Shown: positions 1-8,594, counted from the first letter of the stretch. The stretch is DNA of 64,000 nucleotides from Dyella sp. ASV21 (GCF_016428975.1 NZ_JAELTT010000004.1:1-64000), one strand, 5' to 3'. Made by a program: numbers and translations. Notes: generated by a model not told the origin, from the sequence alone.

Positions 1-2
1 AC

Positions 3-1181
3 GGTCGCGCTAAGGCGCGCGCCATCGTGAAGCTGCTTTGCCGTGAGGATATTCAAAGCGACAGCACATATCAGCGATCCTTGATCTCTGATGCACCCTC
101 CGGCTTTTCCCTTCATTGCACTCGCAACGGGCAGACCCTAGACAAGAGCGGCTCGTTCTGGCTGATGCCGCGCCCCCTATTCAACGAACTCGGTGACTTA
201 TTCGTACCTTTGGAGCGTTGGGTGCATACCCATGGTCGCAAGTTGGTAAAGCTGGATGTGGCCGTCGTCAATGTGCAACCACAGCCGCATAACTTTCTGG
301 TGACCGTGCGATTCATCAATACTGGCGAGCGAACCATTCGATTTAGAGATCCCAGCCTATGGTCAGGGGAAATCTTTGACGAAACGCTCGGTGTTGGCGC
401 TTCGTACCCTGGGGATGAGGGATTGGCGGTGGAACCATTCTTGTCACGAGGCATCGGCTTCCAGCTCGCCGGCGCAGCTCGTATGCCGCTAGGGACCTTA
501 ATAAATCAAGGAATCGAACTGGGGCCTGCTGAGGCTCGAGATTTTGTCTATCTGACGGCGCCCACGGGCAGGACTTATCCCGGAACGTTTCAGTTTGGTG
601 TCCTGACACACATGCATATCACAGTGGATAACTCTCCATGGGCGCGAGGTGCTCACGTCGATTTTGCATCGGATGATCACGGCGACCCAAAAGTCAATAT
701 CGCTCGGGGTTACCCGTCTACGCCTCAAGAGTTGGAAGAGTACGAAACAGCTCAACGTAAGCTCATGCTGAAATGGCCGGTCCAAATCGGCGGAAAAGCC
801 AAGTTGGAAGGCTATTATCGTCCCTACGACACTCGTGCACGCTCCGACGTGCAAGGTCGTTTTGTGGTGCGTCTGGAGCGGGGGCAGGTTGCTCCCGATC
901 CTGCCGGCCAGTTGGATGTGAGTGGACGCCCGCTAGGCCCTGGTTCCTATAAGTGGCTATGGCAAGCCGATATCGACAGCGTGGTGGAAGCCTCATCTCG
1001 CATGCCGTGCCCCAAGAGCGGCCGCTGGCTCGCCAAACTTCCCGAAGGAAGCGCGCGCGTAGGGTATAGCCCGAACGCCGACACCATCGTCACCTGTCAG
1101 CGCGGCGAACTACTGCCTGCCGTGGGCTATGCCAATCCTCACGAAGAAGCACGTGTACGTTGGGTGTGGCTGTCTCCATGA
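3..1181 (+). CDS. Unrecognised protein, truncated by the left edge
   Basis: I do not recognise this protein. The frame is open from base 3. The first possible start is a GTG at 27 with no clear ribosome binding site, so the gene probably begins outside the window; from the GTG it is 384 aa. No signal peptide or membrane segment is seen in the visible part. The last 60 residues contain a Cys-Pro-Lys-Ser-Gly-Arg-Trp motif, a second Cys, and a Trp-rich end (VRWVWLSP). I associate that layout only loosely with immunity-type proteins found beside polymorphic toxins. Base composition is visibly more A+T-rich than the flagellar genes, which fits an accessory tract. No neighbouring toxin gene is visible, so function is left open. 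Confidence 0.6.
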   Translation, partial: GRAKARAIVKLLCREDIQSDSTYQRSLISDAPSGFSLHCTRNGQTLDKSGSFWLMPRPLFNELGDLFVPLERWVHTHGRKLVKLDVAVVNVQPQPHNFLVTVRFINTGERTIRFRDPSLWSGEIFDETLGVGASYPGDEGLAVEPFLSRGIGFQLAGAARMPLGTLINQGIELGPAEARDFVYLTAPTGRTYPGTFQFGVLTHMHITVDNSPWARGAHVDFASDDHGDPKVNIARGYPSTPQELEEYETAQRKLMLKWPVQIGGKAKLEGYYRPYDTRARSDVQGRFVVRLERGQVAPDPAGQLDVSGRPLGPGSYKWLWQADIDSVVEASSRMPCPKSGRWLAKLPEGSARVGYSPNADTIVTCQRGELLPAVGYANPHEEARVRWVWLSP

Positions 1182-1534
1182 GGGGACGCAAGCTGCATTT
1201 CCTGCTCGCCCGCATCCCCCCTCAACGCTGCTGGACCCAAGCCCTGCTCGACGCCTGTGATAACGCGTGGGATGGACGACCTGACTAACGGCGGCCGCAC
1301 GTCCATGTCTCGACTCCCCGTACCCGATAGCGAAAGCAGCGTCTTTCATGGGCGAGTGAAGGGACGGCGCGGGGATGATCCGTGGTGGTGCCGCTTTCGA
1401 CTATGAGGTTAGCCGGTGGGTGCGGCACATCGACGCCATGTCGATTGCGTTCCCCCTTGCTCGTCGGATAGGTAGGACCAAGTCAAGCTAGTCACTGTGG
1501 CTGGCGGCCTGATCCGGCCCATAGAGAGATCCTC
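1182..1534. other. Gene-free stretch in the accessory tract
   Basis: I see no convincing coding frame in these 353 bases. The only structure recognised is the left copy of a 27-bp direct repeat at 1391-1417. A short GA-rich stretch (gagaga, 1523-1528) just before 1535 can serve as the ribosome binding site of the next gene. Confidence 0.5.
1391..1417 (+). repeat. 27-bp direct repeat, left copy
   Basis: Two blocks, CCGCTTTCGACT and GTTAGCCGGT, separated by 5 bases. The same blocks with the same spacing recur at 1985-2011, giving 22 of 27 matching positions. The copies lie 594 bases apart and bracket the YciI-like gene and its attC-like element. Confidence 0.75.
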
Positions 1535-1900
1535 ATGACCATCGATACCAAGTTTGCGACTCAACGGTACTTGATTTCGTTTGATGACGGCTCGATGGAC
1601 CATATTCCTCAGGATGATTTTCCATCCGTGGGCGAGGAAGCACATAAGGTGCTTCGTGCGGCAAAGGCCGCCGGCGTCTGGATTTTCGGGTGCGGTGTAG
1701 CACGCCAACAGTCGACCATTGTTGCGACAGACGGGACGATCACGGCCGGGCCGGCGCCGGAGGTAAAGGCAGTTATCGGCGGGTTTTCGATCATTGAGGT
1801 TTCTTCACGCGAAGAGGCCCATATTTGGGCTGCCAGATTCGCCGCGGCGTGTCGCTGCGCGCAGGAGGTTCGCGAGATCATGTTTGATCCGGAGTCTTGA
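1535..1900 (+). CDS. YciI-like (YCII-related, DGPF-type) protein
   Basis: This 121-aa protein has the layout of the YCII-related/DGPF family of small alpha/beta-barrel proteins. The N-terminal half has a 'YLISFDDGSMDHIPQDDF' strand-loop. The middle has AGVWIFGCGV followed by T-DGTITAGPAPEVKAVIGGF, which matches the family's 'DGPF/ET...KE...GGF' pattern. The C-terminal helix matches 'EEAHIWAARFAA'. The biochemical role of most family members is unknown; some are thought to be small enzymes or ligand-binding proteins. The gene is followed within 23 bases by an attC-like element, the arrangement of an integron gene cassette. The ATG at 1535 is preceded by gagagatcc. Lateral acquisition is inferred from this context. 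Confidence 0.75.
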   Translation: MTIDTKFATQRYLISFDDGSMDHIPQDDFPSVGEEAHKVLRAAKAAGVWIFGCGVARQQSTIVATDGTITAGPAPEVKAVIGGFSIIEVSSREEAHIWAARFAAACRCAQEVREIMFDPES

Positions 1901-1922
1901 TAGGGGTTTGCCAGGCTGCGCG

Positions 1923-1982
1923 GCCCAACCATTCAGTCAAGCTCACGCCGCTTTGCGGCACGCTTTAATTCAGGCATTGGGT
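1923..1982 (+). repeat. attC-like site (60-bp element) of an integron gene cassette
   Basis: Exactly 60 bases, beginning with GCCCAAC (fits the RYYYAAC core) and ending with ATTGGGT (fits GTTRRRY except for the first base). Between them is an imperfect palindrome with the CAAGC / GCTTTAATTCAGGC arms and a CGCCGC-TTT-GCGGC tip typical of attC sites in mobile-integron cassettes. It sits 22 bases after the stop codon of the YciI-like gene, as expected for a cassette. The G-to-A change at the crossover base (1976) suggests it is impaired. No integrase gene is present in the window. Confidence 0.75.
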
Positions 1983-1984
1983 AT

Positions 1985-2011
1985 CCGCTTTCGACTGGCA
2001 CGTTAGCCGGT
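1985..2011 (+). repeat. 27-bp direct repeat, right copy
   Basis: Second copy of the CCGCTTTCGACT-N5-GTTAGCCGGT repeat. It starts two bases after the attC-like element ends. The remaining bases up to the next gene at 2214 show no other feature. Confidence 0.75.
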
Positions 2012-2213
2012 CGATGTAATCCATGGCTGGAATCGTTGGCCAGTCTTCCGAAGCTGAATGTCTGCGCAGGGCATTCATTCAAAACCTGGCTGCAAGCAGC
2101 GGTGGCGTCAGGTTCCCTTGCCGCAACTGGTTGGATGGGTGCGGCTATGCTTCGGGGTGGCGGTCGGTCGCGGTGCTGGCCTGAATATACTTCTCGATTT
2201 GAGGGAGCATGTT

Positions 2214-2618
2214 GTGTCCAAGAACTCAAAGGCTAAGCGTGACGCGAAAAGGAAGAAGCTCCCTGCGCGTGCTCATGGCGGCCATACAAGCCGTCAGATT
2301 GAGCCTCACGGTGAGATGAAAGACGCGGATGGTCGGGTGATTGCGGGTATTGGGCGCCAGGGCAGCGATTGGGTGTTGGTCATCGGCAATCAGGTCATCG
2401 GCGGCGGCGCTAGCGCGGCGGAAGTGATGGCCATGTTCCATTGCCTTGCCGACATTCAGCAGAAGGATGGGGGAGGTGTTTTCAATTCCTACACCGAAAC
2501 ATTCAAGGCTGAGGCCGAGCGTGATGCGCTTGAGCAAGGCATGACGCTTGATGCGTACGTTGAACGTGCGCGCGCGGAAATGGCTGAGCCAGGGACGGAA
2601 AGCGCGGATGAGGTCTAA
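2214..2618 (+). CDS. Small unrecognised protein with a lysine-rich N-terminus
   Basis: A 134-aa protein without a family I can name. I chose the GTG at 2214 because GAGGGA lies 7 bases upstream; an in-frame ATG at 2058 would add 52 residues of implausible composition. The N-terminus is very basic (SKNSKAKRDAKRKK). The middle looks like a small beta-rich region (VIAGIGRQGSDWVLVIGN). The C-terminal third is an acidic helix (EAERDALEQGMTLDAYVERARAEM). It sits between the attC-like element and tRNA-Phe and may be a second cassette or island gene, but no attC follows it. Product and role are unknown. Confidence 0.65.
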   Translation: MSKNSKAKRDAKRKKLPARAHGGHTSRQIEPHGEMKDADGRVIAGIGRQGSDWVLVIGNQVIGGGASAAEVMAMFHCLADIQQKDGGGVFNSYTETFKAEAERDALEQGMTLDAYVERARAEMAEPGTESADEV

Positions 2619-2828
2619 GTGTGGCGCGAGCGGTACGCTCGACCCTGGGTGAGGTAGCCTGGCGAGGCCAGCCGTTGTGCAGGTCGAGAGGGTGGACTCA
2701 AGCCATTTCGCCCGAAGCACCGTTGGATTGCGGATGGTTCACGTGGAGGGCGTCGTCGCTGGGGCAGGGGGCGCTCCGCTGAGGCCCTGCCGTGCTGAGT
2801 GAACGGCGGCCCTCGGTTTCCCCGGCCC

Positions 2829-2861
2829 AAAAGAAAAGGGCCTGCATCGCTGCAAGCCCTT
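2829..2861 (-). terminator. Rho-independent terminator of tRNA-Phe
   Basis: Read on the minus strand, an 11-bp stem (2851-2861 with 2836-2846, one G-U pair) closes a GCGA loop and is followed by TTTTCTTTT. It lies immediately downstream of the tRNA-Phe gene. Confidence 0.8.
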
Positions 2862-2868
2862 GGAATCA

Positions 2869-2944
2869 TGGTGGCCGGGGACGGAATCGAACCGCCGACA
2901 CGGGGATTTTCAATCCCCTGCTCTACCAACTGAGCTACCCGGCC
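2869..2944 (-). tRNA. tRNA-Phe (GAA)
   Basis: The minus strand reads as a complete 76-nt cloverleaf: acceptor GGCCGGG, D arm with TAGCTCAGTTGGTAGAGCA, anticodon loop TTGAAAA giving anticodon GAA, T loop GGTTCGATTCC, and an encoded CCA end. Its 3' end faces the accessory tract at 1-2868. tRNA 3' ends are common integration sites, so this may mark the edge of an island. Confidence 0.97.
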
Positions 2945-3010
2945 AAAATGTCTACGCGCATCGATGATGCCGCGTGGAGCCGTGCATTAAATCCGAAGCG
3001 AGGGAGTTCG

Positions 3011-3289
3011 TCAAGCCTTGGCGTCGGGCGGCACGAAACCTTCGGGTGCCTGCACGTCGCCGCCGAACAGGAATTTCTCCATCTCGGTGCTCAGGAACTG
3101 GCGCGACTTGGGGTCCAGCGGGTTTAGCCGGTATTCGTTGAGCAGCATGGTCTGATGAGCCAGCCACTGTTGCCACGCTTCCTTGGAAATATCCGCGTAG
3201 ATGCGCTGGCCGAGCGCGCCCGGCCAGGGGGCGAAATCCAGTCCTTCGGCGTCGCGGCCAAGTTTGGCGCAGTGAACGATACGGCTCAT
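3011..3289 (-). CDS. yggX: Probable Fe(2+)-trafficking / oxidative damage protection protein YggX
   Basis: The 92-aa protein is a full-length YggX. It starts [19 protein letters not shown] with the conserved Cys7 and continues with the family's '[28 protein letters not shown]' core and a FLFGG segment near the end. YggX proteins are small cytosolic proteins that protect iron-sulfur enzymes from oxidation and influence iron availability. It lies 27 bases after mutY on the same strand. MutY is itself a [4Fe-4S] enzyme, and mutY-yggX is a familiar pair in gammaproteobacteria, so co-transcription is likely. Confidence 0.95.
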   Translation of the reverse strand: MSRIVHCAKLGRDAEGLDFAPWPGALGQRIYADISKEAWQQWLAHQTMLLNEYRLNPLDPKSRQFLSTEMEKFLFGGDVQAPEGFVPPDAKA

Positions 3290-3316
3290 GAGGTGTGGCT
3301 CTTTGATGATGGTGTT

Positions 3317-4348
3317 CTACAAATCGTGGAGCAGGCTGCGCACCGGAGCGGGCAGCCCGAGGGCTGCGCGTTCGGTGGCGTCGCACCAACGCAGGTGGGC
3401 ATTGTCGCCGATGCGTCGGTGCGCTGTCGCCTGATCGAACAGCAAGGGCTCGATCTTGAGGCGGTAGTGGCTGAACACGTGTACGAATGCGGGAAGGGCC
3501 TGTGCGTCGTCGATGCGCGCCAGTGCCTGCGCGGCGCGCCACGCGTGGTCGTGGTCGCTGGCTTCCGGCAGGCTCCACAGGCCCGACCACACGCCTTGCG
3601 CGCCACGCCGTTCCAGCAATACGCGCCCATGTGCGTCGCGCAGGATCAGCATCACAGTTTCGCGCGTCGGCACGGCCTTGCTGGGCTTTGCACTGGGCAG
3701 CTGTGCGGTGAGGTCATCGCGTTTGGCGACGCATGAGGCGGCCAAGGGACAGGCATTACAGTCGGGGCGCGTGCGCGTACATAGCGTGGCGCCCAGGTCC
3801 ATGATGGCCTGCGTGTAATCGGCGGTGCGCGTGTCGGGTGTGAACGCCTGCGCGTGCAGCCATAGCTGCTTTTCGATGGCGCTCTGGCCGGGGTGCCCGT
3901 GAATGCCCAGGTAGCGGGTAAGCACGCGCTTGACGTTGCCATCGAGAATGGCGAATGGAAGTCCATACGCCTGCGCGAGAATGGCGCCAGCGGTGGAGCG
4001 GCCGATGCCTGGCAGTTCGGCCAGGGCGTCGAAATCGCGCGGAAGTTCGCCCTGGTGTCGTTCCACGCAGATCTGCGCGGCGCGTTGCAGGAAGCGGGCG
4101 CGGCGGTAATAGCCCAGGCCCGACCACAGTGCCAGCACGGTGTCCTCGTCCGCGGCGGCGAGGGCGCGCAGGGTAGGTAGCGCTTCCACAAAACGCTGGA
4201 AATACGGAATCACCGTGGCTACCTGCGTTTGCTGCAGCATCACCTCGGACAGCCACACGCGGTAGGCGTCGCGTGGATGTTGCCAGGGCAGGTCCTTGCG
4301 GCCGTGTTCGTCGAACCAGGCCAGCAGAGCGGAGGCGAACGGATTCAT
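3317..4348 (-). CDS. mutY: A/G-specific adenine DNA glycosylase MutY
   Basis: MutY removes adenine mispaired with guanine or 8-oxoguanine in base-excision repair. The 343-aa product has the catalytic Glu segment (EVMLQQTQV), the helix-hairpin-helix LPGIGRSTAGAILA with the catalytic Asp in ILDGNVKRVL, and an iron-sulfur motif C-x6-C-x2-C-x5-C near residue 200. A C-terminal NUDIX-like domain (VLLERRGAQGVWSGLWSLPE) recognises 8-oxoguanine. The ATG at 4348 overlaps the stop of the upstream AsmA gene as ATGA and gives the normal family N-terminus; the longer open frame upstream is an artefact. It belongs to a minus-strand ftsY-asmA-mutY-yggX group. Confidence 0.96.
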   Translation of the reverse strand: MNPFASALLAWFDEHGRKDLPWQHPRDAYRVWLSEVMLQQTQVATVIPYFQRFVEALPTLRALAAADEDTVLALWSGLGYYRRARFLQRAAQICVERHQGELPRDFDALAELPGIGRSTAGAILAQAYGLPFAILDGNVKRVLTRYLGIHGHPGQSAIEKQLWLHAQAFTPDTRTADYTQAIMDLGATLCTRTRPDCNACPLAASCVAKRDDLTAQLPSAKPSKAVPTRETVMLILRDAHGRVLLERRGAQGVWSGLWSLPEASDHDHAWRAAQALARIDDAQALPAFVHVFSHYRLKIEPLLFDQATAHRRIGDNAHLRWCDATERAALGLPAPVRSLLHDL

Positions 4349-5436
4349 GGTGACTTGCGCGTGGTAGCCGGTTTGGCCGGGGTGTTCTTGGCCGGTGCGG
4401 GCGTTGCGGCGGTGGATGCGGGGGCAGGCACGTCGTTGCCTGCCTGGATGCTTAGCCCTTCGATACTTATGTCGCCCAGGTCGAGCTTGGCGATTTCGGC
4501 GTGGCCACTGCCGGGCGGCACGGCCAGGCGCGGGCCTTCGTCGTGATCGAGCTGGCCCCACCAACTGGCCAGCGTCAGCGGCGGCAGGCGCAGGTCGGCG
4601 TGGTTGTCCGGGCCGTCGAGTTTCAGTGCCAGCATAAGCGGGTTGCTTTCGTCCGCCGGGGTCAGCTCGATCGCCATGGTGTATTCGCCGCTGTCGGCAT
4701 GATCGAGCTTGCCCGCCAGGTGCGCGGAGGCATCGGCGGCGCCGCGCCAGCGCGCGTCACCCAGCAGGTGCAGCGTGAGCGTATTGCTGTGCGAGAGCTG
4801 CAGCGCAATGTTGTCCAGCTGCAATGCCTGGCCTTTGATGCGTGGCGTCAGTGTGAGGCGAAGCTGGGTGGGCGTGCCTTGTGAATCCTTGGCCGATGCG
4901 GTGAGTGCGAACACGTGCTCGGCAGCAAGACGCCCGGTCAGCAGATCCACATCGCTGAGCAGCAGTTGATTACCGCGCACCAAGGTGCCGCGCGTAATGT
5001 GCACGCCGGCATCGATGCTTGGAATGCTGGTGGGTGCGGCGTTGGGGCCCGAGGGCAGGTCGGCGAACCACGACTGCAGGGCATCCAGATCCACGCGCGG
5101 GGAATCGATCTGCATTTGCGAGATGATCGTTTCGCCGCGAAACAGCGTGCGCCAAGGCAGTGCAAGTGAGCCGCGCGCGGCCAGCAGGATCGGCATGCTC
5201 GCGCCCTGCGCATTGAGCGTGATGCCTTCCAGTTCCAGTGCGGGGCGAGGAAACAGCGCGGGCGTGGCGGGGCTGGACAGGCTCAGCTCCAGCCCCGCGG
5301 CGCGAGCCTGCGATTGCAGCATGGCGGTGATGCGCTCGGGCTGCAGCAGTACATGCACGGCCACCAGGGCGGCGGCGACCAGCGCCAGCGTGACGCTGCT
5401 GGCGATCAGCAAGCTTAGTCGGAGCCAGCGCGGCAC
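4345..5436 (-). CDS. AsmA-family membrane-anchored protein
   Basis: The product has one N-terminal membrane segment (about residues 5-25, LSLLIASSVTLALVAAALVAV). A periplasmic domain of the AsmA type follows, with the typical 'GLELSLSSPATPALFPRPALELEGITL' opening and later repeats of 'LLLSDVDLLTG'-like strands. AsmA-like proteins are linked to outer-membrane lipid and protein homeostasis; the precise cargo here is unknown. The start is uncertain. I chose the GTG at 5436, just beyond the ftsY stop with GAGGGG upstream, giving 363 aa. The longer open frame that overlaps ftsY is not credible. The last bases overlap mutY (ATGA). The tail is Ala/Pro/Lys-rich and probably disordered. Confidence 0.8.
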   Translation of the reverse strand: MPRWLRLSLLIASSVTLALVAAALVAVHVLLQPERITAMLQSQARAAGLELSLSSPATPALFPRPALELEGITLNAQGASMPILLAARGSLALPWRTLFRGETIISQMQIDSPRVDLDALQSWFADLPSGPNAAPTSIPSIDAGVHITRGTLVRGNQLLLSDVDLLTGRLAAEHVFALTASAKDSQGTPTQLRLTLTPRIKGQALQLDNIALQLSHSNTLTLHLLGDARWRGAADASAHLAGKLDHADSGEYTMAIELTPADESNPLMLALKLDGPDNHADLRLPPLTLASWWGQLDHDEGPRLAVPPGSGHAEIAKLDLGDISIEGLSIQAGNDVPAPASTAATPAPAKNTPAKPATTRKSP

Positions 5437-5449
5437 CGGTCGGCGCCCC

Positions 5450-6598
5450 TCAGCCCTGGCCCAGGCTGGCGGGCAGCAAGCCGTCGACGTAGGCCTCCGC
5501 GTCGAATACGCGCAGGTCGGTGGCGGTTTCGCCCAGGCCGACATAACGGATCGGCAGGCCGAACTCTCGCGCCAATGCAAACACGACGCCGCCCTTGGCG
5601 GTGCCGTCGAGCTTGGTCACGACCAGGCCGGAGACGCCCACGATCTGGCGGAACTGGCGTACCTGGTTCACGGCGTTCTGGCCGGTGGTGCCGTCGATCA
5701 CCATGAGCACTTCGTGCGGCGAGTCGACATCGATTTTCTTGAGCACGCGGGCGATCTTGCCCAGTTCGTCCATCAGGCCCGCCTGGGTATGCAGACGTCC
5801 GGCGGTATCGGCGATCAGCACGTCCACCTGTCGCGAGCGCGCGGCCTGCAGTGCATCGAAGATCACGCTGGCGGCATCGGCGTCCTGGCCCTGGGCGATC
5901 ACCGGTACCTGGTTGCGCGCGCCCCAGGTCTTGAGCTGCTCTACGGCGGCGGCACGGAAGGTGTCGCCAGCGGCGAGGATCACCTGACGGCCTTCGTCGC
6001 GATAGCGGCGCGCCAGCTTGCCGATGGTGGTGGTCTTGCCTACGCCGTTGATGCCCACCGTGAGGATGACGAACGGCTTTTGGCCGCCGATCGACAAGGG
6101 AAGTTCTACCGGGCGCAGCATGCTGATGAGCGACTGGCGCAGCGCGGCGAGCAAGGCGCCCGCATCGGCGAACTCGCGCTTGTGCATGCGCTTGCGCAAA
6201 TCCTCCACCAGCGCGGTGCTGGCTTCGACGCCCACATCGGCGGTGATCAACGTGGTTTCCAGTTCATCCAGCAAGTCGTCGTCGAGCTTGGGGTGGCGGA
6301 CGAACAGCGAGCTGAGGCCTCGCGCAAAGGCGCTGCCGGCCAAACGATCGCGCCAGCTGCGCTTGGTCGGCGCTGCGGCTTCGGCAATGGCCGCGCGTTC
6401 AAACGCTTCGTCTTCGGCGGGGGCATCGGGCGACGGCGGGGTTTCGGCCAGCACCTCGTCCAGGGCGGGCGTGGCATGTTCCAGCGAAGCGGCATCCGTG
6501 TCGTGCGGCAACCCGGCCGGCGGAGCGGGCTCGGCCGCAGGCGCGGCAGGCGGGACCGGAGGCGTTTCAGCGGGTTTCTTCTTCCAGAACTTGAGCAT
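5450..6598 (-). CDS. ftsY: Signal recognition particle receptor FtsY
   Basis: FtsY is the GTPase receptor that docks SRP-ribosome complexes at the inner membrane. The 382-aa protein starts with the basic amphipathic MLKFWKKKPAE and a long Pro/Ala/Glu-rich acidic A domain (to about residue 90). The NG domain follows: the N-domain four-helix region, P-loop GINGVGKTTTIGKLA, the DTFRAAAVEQL insertion-box segment, DTAGRL, and TKLDGTAKGG. The gene is read away from rsmD, the arrangement common in Xanthomonadales, and leads a minus-strand group with asmA, mutY and yggX. Confidence 0.97.
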   Translation of the reverse strand: MLKFWKKKPAETPPVPPAAPAAEPAPPAGLPHDTDAASLEHATPALDEVLAETPPSPDAPAEDEAFERAAIAEAAAPTKRSWRDRLAGSAFARGLSSLFVRHPKLDDDLLDELETTLITADVGVEASTALVEDLRKRMHKREFADAGALLAALRQSLISMLRPVELPLSIGGQKPFVILTVGINGVGKTTTIGKLARRYRDEGRQVILAAGDTFRAAAVEQLKTWGARNQVPVIAQGQDADAASVIFDALQAARSRQVDVLIADTAGRLHTQAGLMDELGKIARVLKKIDVDSPHEVLMVIDGTTGQNAVNQVRQFRQIVGVSGLVVTKLDGTAKGGVVFALAREFGLPIRYVGLGETATDLRVFDAEAYVDGLLPASLGQG

Positions 6599-6663
6599 TG
6601 CGGCGAGGATTCAAAGACAATGGGCGGCATGCTACCACCCCGACCCATACTCACCGCTGAGCC

Positions 6664-7242
6664 GTGCCCGCCGTGAAGAGTGCGCCTGGGCGCATCCGCA
6701 TCATCGGCGGCCAACTGCGCAACTCCCGTCTCGATGTCCCTGAACTGCCCGGCCTGCGTCCCACGGCCGAGCGGGTGCGGGAGACGCTGTTCAACTGGCT
6801 GACCCCGGTGATTTCCGGGGCGCGCTGCCTGGACCTGTGCGCCGGCACGGGCGCGCTGGGTGTGGAGGCGTTGTCACGCGGCGCGGCGGCGGTGCATTTC
6901 GTGGAGCGCGATGCACGCGCGGCCCAAGCCCTGCGCGACAACCTGGCGCGGCTCAAGGCCAGCGGCGGCGAGGTGACGGCGGCGGATGCACAGGCTTTTC
7001 TGCAAGGGGCGGCCCAGTCGTTCGGGTTGGTGTTTCTCGATCCCCCCTTTGCGCAGAACCTGTGGACGCCGCTGGCCGAGGGCCTGGAGCAGGGCGGCTG
7101 GTTAGCGCCAAGCGCGTGGATCTATGTGGAGAGCCCGAAGGGTTTGCCGCCGGTACTACCTGTTGCGTGGAGCCTGCATCGTGAAGGAGCCGCCGGTGAG
7201 GTGCGCTATGCGCTGTATCGCCGTACGGCGGCGGTTTCCTGA
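6664..7242 (+). CDS. rsmD: 16S rRNA (guanine(966)-N(2))-methyltransferase RsmD
   Basis: RsmD methylates G966 of 16S rRNA in the assembled small subunit using S-adenosylmethionine. The 192-aa product has the family opening 'RIIGGQLRNSRL' and 'LRPTAERVRETLFNWL', the SAM-binding motif LDLCAGTGALGVEALSRGA, and the catalytic DPPF (in LVFLDPPF). The start is a GTG at 6664. The gene diverges from ftsY across 65 bases and is followed by coaD on the same strand. Confidence 0.95.
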   Translation: MPAVKSAPGRIRIIGGQLRNSRLDVPELPGLRPTAERVRETLFNWLTPVISGARCLDLCAGTGALGVEALSRGAAAVHFVERDARAAQALRDNLARLKASGGEVTAADAQAFLQGAAQSFGLVFLDPPFAQNLWTPLAEGLEQGGWLAPSAWIYVESPKGLPPVLPVAWSLHREGAAGEVRYALYRRTAAVS

Positions 7243-7294
7243 CCTTGGCGTATGGTCCGGGCGAAGGCTAGGCGAGGATCGCGAACAAGCCTAA

Positions 7295-7831
<537 letters not shown>

Positions 7832-8067
7832 TTTTCGCGTCGCACTGCAGCACGGCCAACGGTGTCGGGCCGGCTCGCCGTCGTGTATCCTCGCCCGCAT
7901 CCTGCGGACAGGACAGTCACTCGCCGCGGACCAGGGGCCGAAGGGTTTGGCGCGCGCGCCGCAACCGGCACTTCCCCCGGGTTTTCCGGTGCAGTCGCGT
8001 GACGGCTGGATGGTCCAGTCATCCAATGGATCCATAGCCCCAGATTCCACCATCCAAGGTGACACAC

Positions 8068-8568
8068 ATGTACAAGTACGCCCTCATCGCCGCCATCGCG
8101 CTCGCTGGCACCCTGTCCATCACGGCCTGCAGCCAGCAGGAAGAAGCCCAGCAGCCCACCGAGCAGGTTCAGGCCGTGTCCAAGCCGACCGACCCGAACG
8201 ACTCCAAGGCGTGGAACGCCTACCTGGGTTCGATCGTGCAGAAGAACATGCAGGGCATGACGGCCGACCGTCCGTTCCCGTACCTGGTGCCGGCCGGTGA
8301 CAGCGACGACGCCAACGCCCTGCGCCAGCGTCAGCTCGACCAGGTGCAGGACACCGTGGCCCGCGGCGTGCTGCCGGGCAACATGCTGGTGTTTGCCGGT
8401 CCGGATTCGGGCAAGACCGCCGAGTTTGTGACCGAGGCCTTCAAGGACGCCAAGCCGGGCGCGTTCAAGGACGTGATCGTGCTGGTGATCGGCGACGCCG
8501 CCGATAAGGATCGCGTCTCCACCGTGCTGCAGCCGACCGGCGCCACGGTGCGCTACGTGAACATGTAA
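8068..8568 (+). CDS. Putative lipoprotein of unknown function
   Basis: The 166-aa product begins MYKYALIAAIALAGTLSITAC, a signal peptide with an ITA-Cys lipobox at about residue 19-22, so it is probably an outer- or inner-membrane lipoprotein. The mature part has a Gln/Glu-rich linker and then a globular domain without a motif I recognise; a glycine-rich FAGPDSGKTAEF segment superficially resembles a P-loop but lacks context. The ATG at 8068 is preceded by AAGGTGA and gives the proper signal peptide; the upstream in-frame GTG at 8059 lies within that binding site. A strong terminator follows, so it is likely a single-gene unit. Confidence 0.75.
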   Translation: MYKYALIAAIALAGTLSITACSQQEEAQQPTEQVQAVSKPTDPNDSKAWNAYLGSIVQKNMQGMTADRPFPYLVPAGDSDDANALRQRQLDQVQDTVARGVLPGNMLVFAGPDSGKTAEFVTEAFKDAKPGAFKDVIVLVIGDAADKDRVSTVLQPTGATVRYVNM

Positions 8569-8594
8569 GCGCGGGGTTTCCTCGCTGAAAACAG

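Noticed and set aside
2002..2008. GTTAGCC as the right core of a longer attC site
   Set aside because: It does not fit GTTRRRY and has no matching GGCTAAC upstream; the 60-bp element ending at 1982 pairs better.
2819..2826. CCCCGGCC near the tRNA-Phe as an attachment-site repeat
   Set aside because: It matches only 8 bases of the tRNA 3' end and in inverted orientation, so it is not the direct repeat expected of an att site.
4985..6676. 563-codon plus-strand open frame opposite asmA and ftsY
   Set aside because: ftsY and the AsmA-like gene on the minus strand carry clear motifs; the opposite frame has no recognisable domain and spans both.
8401..8420. P-loop-like GPDSGKT segment in the lipoprotein at 8068-8568
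   Set aside because: The protein is predicted to be exported as a lipoprotein and has no Walker B or switch motifs, so nucleotide binding is not credible.
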